In this document: positions 25,802-33,869 of the stretch, piece by piece
Position numbering within the stretch: position 1 is the stretch's first letter
Layout of the letters: each line of letters starts with the position of its first letter
Source of the DNA: G963667675 sp965249215
GTDB taxonomy: Bacteria > Chloroflexota > Dehalococcoidia > Lucifugimonadales > UBA3495
Direction of reading: 5' to 3'
DNA length: 64,000 bases
Assembly: GCA_965249215.1 (NCBI GenBank)
Contig: CBDFLN010000002.1
Coordinates: forward strand, 1 to 64,000
Position numbers and translations under genes: made by a program
Notes under the pieces: model-generated
Told to the model about the DNA's origin: nothing
What the model saw: the letters and a program-made list of their open reading frames with translations, nothing else
The model's database searches: none

Positions 25802-26734
25802 TCATACCCGCGGCCGGACCTCGCCGGCGAACCGCTCCATGTTGTCCAACTTCTCCTGGACGGTGCTCCCCTTGGTCAGCAGGGATATGTGCTCCACGCC
25901 CGCGTCCTGGTACTGATGGATGGTATCCAGCATCTGTTGGGCCTCACCGCTGAGGGGAGCGACCCCTGACCGGCCGTAAGCGTCCTTGTCGCCGAATCCA
26001 ACGTTGTTGACGTGAGTAGCGAGGGCAAGGGTAGAGGGGTCGCGACCCTGCTCCCTGCAGAACCGCCTCAGAGCGGGCAGCTTGTTTGCGTAGGAAACCG
26101 GGTCGATGTTGCTGGGGTACCAGCAGTCTCCCAAGCGAGCAGCCCTGCGCAGCGCGGCGCGGGACCATCCGCCGACCCAGATGGGTGGATGGGGCTTTTG
26201 GACCGGTTTGGGATGGAACCCGCCCACGTCGGAAAAGCGATAGTGGTTTCCCTCGAACTGAGGTTGGTGAGACGTGCACAGCTCTTTGAATATGCGGATG
26301 TACTCGTCGGTGACGCTGCCCCGGTCTAGATAAGAAGCGCCCACGGCGTCGAACTCCTCTTTCATCCAGCCGACCCCGACGCCCACCGTCAGCTTGCCGC
26401 CCGACATGTGGTCGAGGGTGGTCAGCATCTTGGCGGTCGCGACGGGGTTGCGGTAGGGGACTATGAGCACTCCCACGCCCAGTCGCGGCGGGTCCACTGC
26501 GCCGCCGATGTAGGCGAGGGTCATCAGGGGGTCCAGCACGTTGTCCTCGGGGGAGACCGCCATGCGGCCCGTGGCGTTGTATGGATAGCGGGACTCCTGG
26601 CGGTGGGGAACGAATATGTGGTCTCCCACCCAGATGCAATCGAACTGCAGTTCCCGGGCCCGCCGGGCGAGTAGAAGCATGTTCTCGGCCGTGGCCAAGG
26701 GTCCCATGTTGCCCAGGGTTATGCCGAACTCCAT
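25802..26734 (-). CDS. LLM-class, probably F420-dependent, oxidoreductase
   Basis: A 310-residue luciferase-like TIM-barrel protein. MEFGITLGNMGPLATAENML, FDCIWVGDHIFVPHRQ, PLMTLAYIGGAVDPPRLGVGVLIVPYRNPVATAKMLTTLD, GGKLTVGVGVGWMKEEFDAVG and HPPIWVGGWSRAALRRAARLGDCWYP are typical of F420-using members of the family. It probably carries out hydride transfer on an organic substrate in the surrounding catabolic cluster. A fragment of the 5' end of a paralogue survives at 30651-30711. Confidence 0.9.
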   Translation of the reverse strand: MEFGITLGNMGPLATAENMLLLARRARELQFDCIWVGDHIFVPHRQESRYPYNATGRMAVSPEDNVLDPLMTLAYIGGAVDPPRLGVGVLIVPYRNPVATAKMLTTLDHMSGGKLTVGVGVGWMKEEFDAVGASYLDRGSVTDEYIRIFKELCTSHQPQFEGNHYRFSDVGGFHPKPVQKPHPPIWVGGWSRAALRRAARLGDCWYPSNIDPVSYANKLPALRRFCREQGRDPSTLALATHVNNVGFGDKDAYGRSGVAPLSGEAQQMLDTIHQYQDAGVEHISLLTKGSTVQEKLDNMERFAGEVRPRV

Positions 26735-26773
26735 GGCTCCTCCGTCAATGGGCCAGGGTTGGGTTGCAGGCGA

Positions 26774-27895
26774 CTAGGCCAGGTTGTACACCCTGGCGCT
26801 GTTGCCGCCGGCGATCTTGGCCTTTTCGTCCTCGGTGCAACCGGCCAGGATGCGGTCGATGATCTCGCGGCTCTTGGGGAAGGTCGAGCCAGTGTGGGGA
26901 TAGTCCGAGCCCCACTGGAGGCTGTCCACGCCTATGAAGTCGCGGTCCCGTATGCCACGGGCGTCTTCCTGGAAGCCAAGGAACACGTTGCTGCGGAAGA
27001 AGTCGCTGGGAACGGCGCCGTCCTTGAGCCGGCCCCCGGTGGCGGCGGCCTGGGTACTGAAGCCGTAAATGTAGTCCATGCGCTCAAGGAAGTTGGGGGC
27101 CCAGGACAGCTCATGCTCGACCGAGCCCAACTGGAGCTTGGGATAGCGCTGGAAGACGCCGCTCAAAATGATGTCGGCCAGGGACATCCGTATCCAATGG
27201 TCGACGTTGCACAGAAACGAGGCCCTGGTGGCGTCGAGGTCGGCGAATTCCTGGCCCGGGCCCGGACGGTTGGTGCCCTGGTGCAGGCCGAGGGGCATGC
27301 CGAGGTCCTGGGCGGCGGCCCACAGGGGTTCGTACTCCGGCCGGTCGTATGACCGGCCCTGGGGAGGATAGACGGTGATCATTGCCCCCGCAAAGCCCAG
27401 CTTGGCGCAGCGTTCCAACTCCCTGACACCCTCGCCCACGTCGTCGACGTTGACCATGGCGACGCCCTTGAGACGCTTAGGGATAGCGCTGCAGAACTCG
27501 CCGGCCCAATCGTTGTAGGTACGGCAGTTGGAGGACAGCAGGTCGCTGTCCGGCACGCTGTAGAGCAGGAGGCCGACGGTTGGGTAGACGATGCTAACAT
27601 CGACGCCGTCGAGGTCCATGTCCTTGACGTGCTCCTGGGGAATGTACCCCCCCGGACGCACCTGTTCTATGCGGGCCTGCCTGGTCAACTTTTCCGGGTC
27701 TTCGAACCTGACTCCCACCTGGGTGCCATTGGTGACGCCCAGAACCTTCCTACCGTCGCAGAACCACCAATCACCCTCTTCCAGGCGTTCGAGGTGGGGC
27801 TGGCGCCCTTTGAACTTGGAGTCGCCCCTGCCGGTCCAGAGGTCTTCCGGCTCGATGACGTGGTTGTCGGCTGATACTACGATGTTGCTGGACAT
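26774..27895 (-). CDS. Amidohydrolase-family metal-dependent hydrolase (ACMSD-like)
   Basis: Started at ATG 27895 (GGAGG upstream) the protein has 373 residues. It belongs to the amidohydrolase_2 branch: SADNHVIEPEDLW near the N-terminus supplies the DxH metal ligands, a mid-protein GLHQGTN His, and GVDSLQWGSDYPHTGSTFP near residue 325 the conserved Asp. Members are decarboxylases or hydrolases of aromatic or amide substrates. With the luciferase-like gene 40 bp downstream it forms a pair seen often in Chloroflexota and Actinobacteria catabolic loci (from memory). Confidence 0.88.
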   Translation of the reverse strand: MSSNIVVSADNHVIEPEDLWTGRGDSKFKGRQPHLERLEEGDWWFCDGRKVLGVTNGTQVGVRFEDPEKLTRQARIEQVRPGGYIPQEHVKDMDLDGVDVSIVYPTVGLLLYSVPDSDLLSSNCRTYNDWAGEFCSAIPKRLKGVAMVNVDDVGEGVRELERCAKLGFAGAMITVYPPQGRSYDRPEYEPLWAAAQDLGMPLGLHQGTNRPGPGQEFADLDATRASFLCNVDHWIRMSLADIILSGVFQRYPKLQLGSVEHELSWAPNFLERMDYIYGFSTQAAATGGRLKDGAVPSDFFRSNVFLGFQEDARGIRDRDFIGVDSLQWGSDYPHTGSTFPKSREIIDRILAGCTEDEKAKIAGGNSARVYNLA

Positions 27896-27974
27896 GGTTG
27901 GCCTCCCAAGACGCAATTGTGAGTGGCTGCCGATGGGGGTTGTCTAGGCGATGTTCGTCGGGGTTGGTGCATTA

Positions 27975-28036
27975 TAACCCATCGGCGCTGCACCCCCTCA
28001 CCCTAACCCATCGGCGCTGTACCCCCTCACCCTAAC
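27975..28036. repeat. CCCATCGGCGCTG-CCCCCTCACCCTAAC repeat, target of IS1380 copy 2
   Basis: Two tandem units of about 38 bp, and a third at 29760-29800 on the other side of the element. The IS inserted at CTAAC within it. Confidence 0.75.
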
Positions 28037-29755
28037 CCCGAATCCACCGAAGGACACCGATGGACGGCGTGAGGAAAGCGGAAGGGGGATGAGGGAGCTA
28101 CAGGGGAAATAGCCTGGGTTCCATTTGGGGTAGGGAGGTCGGCGGACGGTCTTCATCGCCGCACAGGGGCCCCTATGGCCGTCTGCAGGAGCTGCGATGC
28201 GCGGGATGGCGAGAGAATACGCAACAGGGAACTCTCTCGGACCGGGCTGGCGCGAGTCTGCGGGGATCTTCGGTTGTCCGGTGGGTGGGTCGGTCGCCGA
28301 CGGTGCCGTCAGGCCGGGAGTGGAATGGCTCGCAGCCGGGCCAAGGCGCGGCTGAACTTCTCAGCCCAAGGCCAGCGATCCGGAAGATGCAGGGTCAACC
28401 GGCGTGCCGAGCGGGTGAGCCGTCCGGCCAGGGAGAAGAACCGCCGCCGGAGGGTCTTGGTGGTGGCTATCCGCTCTCCCAGACCGATCCGCGCGGTCCA
28501 GCGGGCCAGGTTGTGGGCCATCGTCTGGACGGCCAGCCAGGCGCCGTTGGCGGCGAAGCGGCCCGAGGGGAGATGGTTGAGCCCGACGCCGTACTTGAGG
28601 TCGCGTATGGCATTCTCGATCTCGGCGTGGCGGCGATGGTCAGCCTCCAGTTCGAGCAACTCCCCGTCCCGGTCGGTGATGAAGCCGTGATAGCTGTATT
28701 TGGCGAAGAGGGCCAACTGGGAACCGGGCGTGGGCTTCACACGCCGGACGATGAGCCGCACCGGCGCGGCGTCAGGTTCACTCTGGAAGGGAGTGCAGGT
28801 GGTCTCGGCCACATCGGCGGCGCCGTCCATCCAGTAGGGAATGGGAGTCCAGGCATCCTCGGGTATCGTCTCGATGAGATTGCGCAGGCTCTTGTGCTGG
28901 CGGATGGTGATGGAGAAGCGGACATCCATCTTGCGGCAGACGGATACCACGCCATGAGTGTAGAACCCGCTGTCGGCCCGTAGCGTGAGTCGTCCGTTGG
29001 CCCCGGCGTAGCGTACCCGCCCCACCGTCTCCCGCAGAAAGTGGGCGGCGCCCCGGGCGGTGTTGGCGCGGCCCTCGCGCAGCCGGGACATCAGCACGTC
29101 GCCGGTGCCGGCGGCGACGGCCAACAGCGGGTGATAGCCCCGCTTGCCGGTATAGCCGTGGTGGCGTGCGCCCTCCTTGGCCAGTCCGTAGGTCTCGCAG
29201 ATGGTGGAGTCCAGGTCAATGGTCAGGGGCCCGTCGCCGGGTCCCGCCCCGGCCTGCCAAGCCCGGGCCAGCAACTCGCGGCTCACCCGGTCGAGTTGAC
29301 GGACGTGGCCCCACCGGAAGCTGCGCAGGAAGGTGCCCAGGGTGGATGGCGCCTTGACCGTGCCGCCCAGGGTGCAGGCCGTCCCCCCGGTGCGCAACAC
29401 ATCGGCGTCGTCAATGCAGTCGCCCCCAGCCAGCGCAGACGCCACCAGCGTCATCATCTTGTCGCTCGTGTTCGCCCGCCCCGGGGCATCGCCCAGGTCG
29501 AGGCGCTGCCGGACGAGTTCGGGCAGGCCGAGGTGCCGCGCCAGGGTGGCCGGAAGGAGCAGCCCGGCATTGGCCACCAAGCGGCGGTCGTCGAAGGTGA
29601 TTTGGATCCGGTCGGGGTGGTTGCGTGGCAGCATCTATTGGGTGCTCCTTTTCCGGGGTCGGTTTTTTGCTACAAAACCATTATCCCAGAAGCACAGGAG
29701 CACCTTCTTGCCGCTTCAGGACGCTAACCCGACGCCCTCCTTCGGTGGATTCGGG
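28037..29755 (-). mobile_element. IS1380-family element, copy 2 (1,719 bp)
   Basis: Same terminal inverted repeat as copy 1 and a perfect 5-bp target duplication CTAAC (28032-28036 and 29756-29760). Confidence 0.95.
28309..29634 (-). CDS. IS1380-family transposase, copy 2
   Basis: The 441-residue DDE transposase is identical in protein sequence to copies 1 and 3 (motifs IDLDST, LRADSGF, HAEIENAIRDLKYG). The intact frame and perfect target duplication make this copy a candidate for an active element. Confidence 0.95.
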   Translation of the reverse strand: MLPRNHPDRIQITFDDRRLVANAGLLLPATLARHLGLPELVRQRLDLGDAPGRANTSDKMMTLVASALAGGDCIDDADVLRTGGTACTLGGTVKAPSTLGTFLRSFRWGHVRQLDRVSRELLARAWQAGAGPGDGPLTIDLDSTICETYGLAKEGARHHGYTGKRGYHPLLAVAAGTGDVLMSRLREGRANTARGAAHFLRETVGRVRYAGANGRLTLRADSGFYTHGVVSVCRKMDVRFSITIRQHKSLRNLIETIPEDAWTPIPYWMDGAADVAETTCTPFQSEPDAAPVRLIVRRVKPTPGSQLALFAKYSYHGFITDRDGELLELEADHRRHAEIENAIRDLKYGVGLNHLPSGRFAANGAWLAVQTMAHNLARWTARIGLGERIATTKTLRRRFFSLAGRLTRSARRLTLHLPDRWPWAEKFSRALARLRAIPLPA

Positions 29756-29879
29756 CTAACCCATCGGCGCTGTACCCCCTCACCCTAACCCTCTCCCAAT
29801 GGGAGAGGGGACTTTGGATGTTTCGGGCATGGCGTGTTCCCTGGACCAATCTGCGGACCAATCTGCCGAATCGCACGCT

Positions 29880-30230
29880 TTAAGCGCTTTGGGGGCTGGG
29901 CATGGGAGGGGGATCGTCGGAGAGAACAACAAGGCCGCGGACTGCGGCCCAGGGGAGAAGGGCGCCCAGGAGATGCTCGACGCCTGGAACGACGTTATCG
30001 GCGAGGCACCGCGTCAGGTATTGGTGGGCGGCCATGAAAGTGGGGAGGCGGAATCCGGCGTCGGCTACCCGGTGGATAAAGGGATGGTCGTCGGGGGCGG
30101 GCCGGTGGTCGGACGCGGCGACGGACCATTCGAGGCAGAAGTCGTCGGCCAAGGGCCGGAGGCGGACGACGGATATTTCGAGGGCCATCTTGCGGCGGAG
30201 GGCGTTGATGCGAGACCTGATTTGGTTCAT
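29880..30230 (-). CDS. Hypothetical protein, 116 residues
   Basis: Not recognised. The ATG at 30230 is preceded by AGAGGTGGACCTAACCG, a good ribosome-binding site. The N-terminus (MNQIRSRINALRRKMALEIS) is basic and helical, followed by LRPLADDFCLEWSVAA and HPFIHRVADAGFRLPTFMAAHQYLTRCLADN, which look like a genuine soluble domain. The Pro-rich end (DDPPPMPSPQSA) may be a replaced tail next to the IS insertion. Confidence 0.5.
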   Translation of the reverse strand: MNQIRSRINALRRKMALEISVVRLRPLADDFCLEWSVAASDHRPAPDDHPFIHRVADAGFRLPTFMAAHQYLTRCLADNVVPGVEHLLGALLPWAAVRGLVVLSDDPPPMPSPQSA

Positions 30231-30650
30231 CGGTTAGGTCCACCTCTAGCTGGAAATTTTAGTTTGCCTCTCATTAGCTCCCATTTCCTCCCGTTTGGGA
30301 GGGTGTCGGCGGGCGGGACTTGGCTGCCGTCCCGGATGGGGGCTGAGGTATTCCATGGTAGGGGATTACGTTGGGGGTTGGGAAGGGGCAAGTGTCAGTT
30401 GGGGGGGTGGGAGTCTGAACTGGGATTCACGGGATTCATGGGATAGACAGGATGGGGGCATTTCCGTAGCTGTCGGTTCGACCTTCGATTTCCCTCAGGG
30501 CGAGCGGGGGAATGAGTGTTCAGTGCGCGCTGGCCGTAAATGGGTTGGAGGCATGTACTGTAGATTCCTCGGCTGCGCTCGGAATGGCGGGGCGCGGGCA
30601 TGGCTGGGGGACTTATGGAAGGGGCCTAGCCTGGGGCGGCCGGCCGAGAT
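30231..30650. other. Intergenic region with one palindromic repeat
   Basis: About 420 bp with a TTCGATTTCCCTCAGGGCGAGCGG repeat at 30483-30510, of the family also seen at 24460, 32410-32520 and 38720-39085. I see no gene that I can support. Confidence 0.5.
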
Positions 30651-30711
30651 GGAGCATGTTCTCGGCCGTGGCCAAGGGGCCCACGTTGCCCAAAGTTATG
30701 CCGAACTCCAT
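30651..30711 (-). pseudogene. 5'-end remnant of an LLM-class oxidoreductase
   Basis: Reads MEFGITLGNVGPLATAENML from a CAT at 30709-30711. The DNA matches the start of the gene at 25802-26734, including its upstream GGAGGCGCC, with about 5 differences in 68 bp. Only the first 20 codons remain. Confidence 0.75.
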
Positions 30712-30822
30712 GGCGCCTCCGGTAGTGGGGCAATGGGATGGGAGAGATTATAGCGTGTGGAGAAGGTGGGGAGGTGGTGGCGCCAGCGGTGGCGAAATCT
30801 TGGACGTGGCTTCAACGTTGCT

Positions 30823-31254
30823 CTACGATGTAGGATTCAATAGTATGGAATCTATGAAGCCCTGGGTAATGCGCGTTCTTTCGTCCGCCTCACGCCACAA
30901 GTCTGAGTGGGGCCGTTCTCGGTGGAACAACTTGACTAACACACCCTCCGTCTTGGCGGCGGTGACGGCGGGGATGAAGTCGCTATCTCCGGCCAATAGC
31001 ACAGCCTCCTGAACGTTCTGTTTGGCGGCGAGTTGGACCAGGTCCACACCCCGTAGAATGTCGACGCGTTTTTGTTCGTACCTCGCCCTGCCTTGGTTAT
31101 CCAATCCTCGCAAGGCAAGTCGGCCTAGTCGAACCGAATAACGCGGCAGTCGCTCTAGCGTGTCGAAGAATTTACGTTGGGCCGAGTACCGCTCACGTCC
31201 TGCCTGCGTGGGCGGATTCCCTTGATAAGACGGGCAATTGAACCTGCGCCTGCC
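30823..31254 (-). pseudogene. NYN-domain (LabA/DUF88-like) protein lacking its N-terminus
   Basis: From about 31230 the minus strand reads FNCPSYQGNPPTQAGRERYS and AQRKFFDTLERLPRYSVRLG, then LAGDSDFIPAVTAAKTEGVL and LVKLFHRERPHSDL. This is the second half of a PIN-like NYN nuclease domain, with the AGDSDF acidic motif intact. Family proteins start with a VxVxxDGxN strand about 50 residues earlier. Here a TGA and a CCTGAGCTTGTCAGAGG repeat at 31252-31268 replace it. The gene is therefore 5'-truncated, although an internal ATG at 31113 could give a 96-residue product. Confidence 0.7.
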
Positions 31255-31280
31255 CTGAGCTTGTCAGAGGTTCGGCCGTC

Positions 31281-32027
31281 TTATGATTCGAAAGCAGGTA
31301 GGTGGAGGTCGGGCCAAAATCGAGATGAAAGAGATTCGTACGTTTCAGTAAGCGCCCAAGGCTTGACAGTAAGCAGGGTTTGCTCCTTCAGCTTGCCCAG
31401 AATCAGCTTGTGCCTCTGGAAAGCCCCGACACTCCCTTCTCTTTTTGATTCAGGTAAGGATTCCCTATACTTCGTCCATTCCTCTTCGATATTACCCACC
31501 CACATTTGTGTGGAGCCGGCACGGTAGTACGGACTCGAGTAGGTAATATCGACCATAGTTGAATAAGCCAACATGGACAGGTTATCCCCTCTGGGATCAG
31601 TTGCCACCCTGTGGGCGGCGATCTTATCGCGCCACTTGAACACGGTGGGAGCAACACTGTCGATGTATGACTTGCGGGCCTTCTGTAGTTTCTCTTGGTT
31701 GGTTCTGTCCAGAAGGTGTGAGAGTTCCCACTCGTTATCCTCGATCAATTGCATCAACTTGATGGTACTTAGGTAGCTGACCAGGCTGATGGCGAACCAG
31801 TCAAAAATACATCCGAGCAACGAGGTTTCGTGTGTCCGTTCGGCGACATATATTGGCTTGTCCTTGCCGTGTCTTCGTAGTGCTTCCAACTCTCTCAGGC
31901 GGGTAAAGGTCGCTAGGTGGAACATTCCAGCGTGGAGAGAACGCAGCACATTGAGGTTGTTATGTTGCGCATCACGTGAGACTGCTATTTTGGCCACATG
32001 GTCTATAGTCAGTGTGTCATTTGACAT
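31281..32027 (-). CDS. Hypothetical protein, 248 residues
   Basis: Unrecognised family. It is Trp- and aromatic-rich with a possible membrane-associated helix (LLGCIFDWFAISLVSYLSTIKLM) and conserved-looking segments KWRDKIAAHRVATDPRGDNL and STMVDITYSSPYY. Its N-terminal half is helical (HNNLNVLRSLHAGMFHLATF). The HRVATDPRGDN text resembles the region of proteins that contain a HEPN-like or 'conserved hypothetical' helical bundle, but I would not assign a function. No partner gene is evident; the nearest gene is the NYN remnant. Confidence 0.65.
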   Translation of the reverse strand: MSNDTLTIDHVAKIAVSRDAQHNNLNVLRSLHAGMFHLATFTRLRELEALRRHGKDKPIYVAERTHETSLLGCIFDWFAISLVSYLSTIKLMQLIEDNEWELSHLLDRTNQEKLQKARKSYIDSVAPTVFKWRDKIAAHRVATDPRGDNLSMLAYSTMVDITYSSPYYRAGSTQMWVGNIEEEWTKYRESLPESKREGSVGAFQRHKLILGKLKEQTLLTVKPWALTETYESLSSRFWPDLHLPAFES

Positions 32028-32705
32028 ATTTGCCCGCCTCGCTCGCTCCGGTGGCCAATACCCTAACGGACGTTGACGCCCTCTCCCGGATTGTTTCGGA
32101 AGTGTTCTGGCTAGTGGTCATGTCAGTTACCGCCTGTTTCAGGACCTGGCGGGCTCTTGTACAGGTTACAACATTAGACGGCAGTCCGGCACCATGGGAT
32201 TGTCAGTTGAGAGGGGCGGTTCGTGTGGTTCGAGAGCCTCACCACGAACGCCGCAGCGGTGGGCCTCGCCACGAACGGGCGGGGATTGGCTTGCCCAAGA
32301 TGGGCTGCCGGCAAGAGGTTTAGATTCCTGCTCGGAGGCGGGAATGACTGGAAAATGGGAATGGGGGAATGACGGGTTTGGGGCGGAGGGACGACGGTCA
32401 GGAGGGACGGGGGCCCTTCGATTTCCCTCAGGACAGGCCCTTCGGTTTCCGGCAGGGCGAGCGGAACCCGGCTCCCCCCGATTGGCCCTTCGATTTCCCT
32501 CAGGGCGAACGGGGGGGGTGGGGGGGGCCGGGTGTGGGGGCATCCCGGTGGGGGTGAAAGATTTTTCGCCCCTACGAGGTTGGGTGGGGGGAGTCGGGTT
32601 AGAGACCCCATCCTAACCTTCCCCTTCGTAAGGGGAAGGGATTTTGGGGGTTGAGGGCGGCGCGGGCCCTTCGACGGGCTCAGGGCGAACGGGGGTGGGG
32701 GGGCC
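32028..32705. repeat. Repeat-rich noncoding region
   Basis: About 680 bp holding several dispersed repeats: GGTTCGAGAGCCTCACCACGAAC at 32227-32249, CCTTCGATTTCCCTCAGG-type at 32418-32520, a GAAAGATTTTTCGCCCC hairpin repeat near 32555-32575, and CCTTCGACGGGCTCAGGGCG at 32669-32690. No gene that I can support. Confidence 0.75.
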
Positions 32706-33137
32706 CTATTCCCTGAGAGGGTTGCGCCAGCGGAGGCCGGGAAATCGGCTGAAGTCGCTGTCGTTGGAGTGGACCTCTGCCTGATATTCCATCGCCAGCG
32801 CGGCGATGTGGGCATCGGTCACGAGGTTAGCGCCAACGCCGGCAACGACCAAGTTCCTGCGGAAAAAGCTTAAATGGTCGGCGCCAGGGTTGGTCGGCAC
32901 CACTTGAGGAAACCGGAACCACTCGGCAACCAGGTCTACCGCTTTAGCGGGCGCTGCCGGGCTGGCCAATACGCTGGGATGAGTCATCAATCTGACGAAT
33001 CCGGTTGCAACGATCCATGAGATTCCAACCCGTTCCCTTCCGTTGATCAAGTCTTCCCACCAACGTCTGGCGGGGGCATGAAAGGGCGCGCCGTCGCTAT
33101 GGGCGTAGACGAGCAGATTGAGGTCCGGGATGATCAC
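32706..33137 (-). CDS. vapC: VapC-type PIN-domain toxin
   Basis: A 143-residue PIN ribonuclease. The first acidic residue is in MIIPDLNLLVYA (Asp5), SWIVATGFVRL carries the second region (Gly in place of the usual Glu, which should be checked), and the C-terminal pair is NLVTDAHIAALAMEYQAEVHSNDSDFSRFP with Asp in TDAHI and DSDF. These enzymes cleave tRNA or other RNA. The gene overlaps the antitoxin gene by ATGA (33134-33137). Confidence 0.9.
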   Translation of the reverse strand: MIIPDLNLLVYAHSDGAPFHAPARRWWEDLINGRERVGISWIVATGFVRLMTHPSVLASPAAPAKAVDLVAEWFRFPQVVPTNPGADHLSFFRRNLVVAGVGANLVTDAHIAALAMEYQAEVHSNDSDFSRFPGLRWRNPLRE

Positions 33138-33394
33138 TCCGCCGCAGGCCGGGCAAAAGCGTCAGACTCCAATTGGTCGTTAAGCTGGTTCAGCTTTAGT
33201 GGGTCGATTCCCGGAGCCAGTCCGCTATGGTGGGGGGTAACCCGGTATTCCGACGGCCTGTCCTTGACGGCATTGGGCGACAGCCCGCGCCGGAGGGCTT
33301 CATTGACCACCTGCTTGAAGGGGCGCTCCAAAAGCCTAGCCTGCTCCCGCAAGGCTAGGGCTACGTCATCATCCAGTGTAAGAGTAGTTCTCAT
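33134..33394 (-). CDS. vapB: VapB-type ribbon-helix-helix antitoxin
   Basis: An 86-residue protein. MRTTLTLDDDVALALREQAR is the ribbon-helix-helix start, followed by LLERPFKQVVNEALRRGL. The C-terminal half is the toxin-binding tail. It is first in the operon with a consensus promoter only 6 bp upstream (33401-33429), so transcription starts at or next to the ATG and the mRNA is probably leaderless. Confidence 0.88.
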   Translation of the reverse strand: MRTTLTLDDDVALALREQARLLERPFKQVVNEALRRGLSPNAVKDRPSEYRVTPHHSGLAPGIDPLKLNQLNDQLESDAFARPAAE

Positions 33395-33400
33395 GGAGAC

Positions 33401-33429
33401 ATCATAGTGTGCTAGTATATTGATGTCAA
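33401..33429 (-). promoter_or_regulatory. vapBC promoter, consensus sigma70-type
   Basis: Minus strand TTGACA (33429-33424), 17 bp, TATGAT (33406-33401). The expected start site falls on the vapB ATG at 33394. Confidence 0.75.
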
Positions 33430-33519
33430 GATGTGCCCATTTCGCTGACGCCTGAGGTGCGGATGCCGTTCACCCGCGTAAACCTTCACCCACCTTTGGT
33501 CCGCTAAAGGCCTTGACGC

Positions 33520-33583
33520 CGTTCACCCTGAACTTGTCGAAGGGCCGGGGTTCGTGTGGTTCGAGAGCCTCACCACGAACGGA
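33520..33583. repeat. Dispersed palindromic repeats
   Basis: CCGTTCACCCTGAACTTGTC followed by GAAGGGCCGGGG, then TTCGTGTGGTTCGAGAGCCTC with CACGAACGG: one copy each of the two main repeat families of the window. Confidence 0.7.
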
Positions 33584-33629
33584 TAAAGCAGGGAGTCCAC
33601 GAACGGGCAGGGGTCTGCCCTAAACCGAA

Positions 33630-33869
33630 CGGGTGCGGCTGGCCCCACTAAGAACAGGAGGGGGTGCGGCTGGCCCCGCTAAGAACAGGAGGGGGTGCGG
33701 CTGGCCCCACTAAGAACAGGAGGGGGTGCGGCTGGCCCCACTAAGAACAGGAGGGGGTGGGCCTGGCCCCACTAAGAACAGGAGGGGGTGCGGCTGGCCC
33801 CGCTAAGAACAGGAGGGGGTGCGGCTGGCCCGACTAAGAACAGGAGGGGGTTGGCTTGGCCCCACTAAG
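33630..33869. repeat. 31-bp tandem repeat array, about 8 units, interrupted by IS1380 copy 3
   Basis: AAGAACAGGAGGGGGTGCGG starts at 33650, 33681, 33712, 33743, 33774, 33805 and 33836, exact 31-bp period, with small changes in the GGCCCCACT part. The next unit is split by the IS and resumes at 35589-35615. Confidence 0.95.

Noticed and set aside
33630..33869. CRISPR-like array of 31-bp repeats
   Set aside because: The units are contiguous with no spacers, and no cas genes are present.
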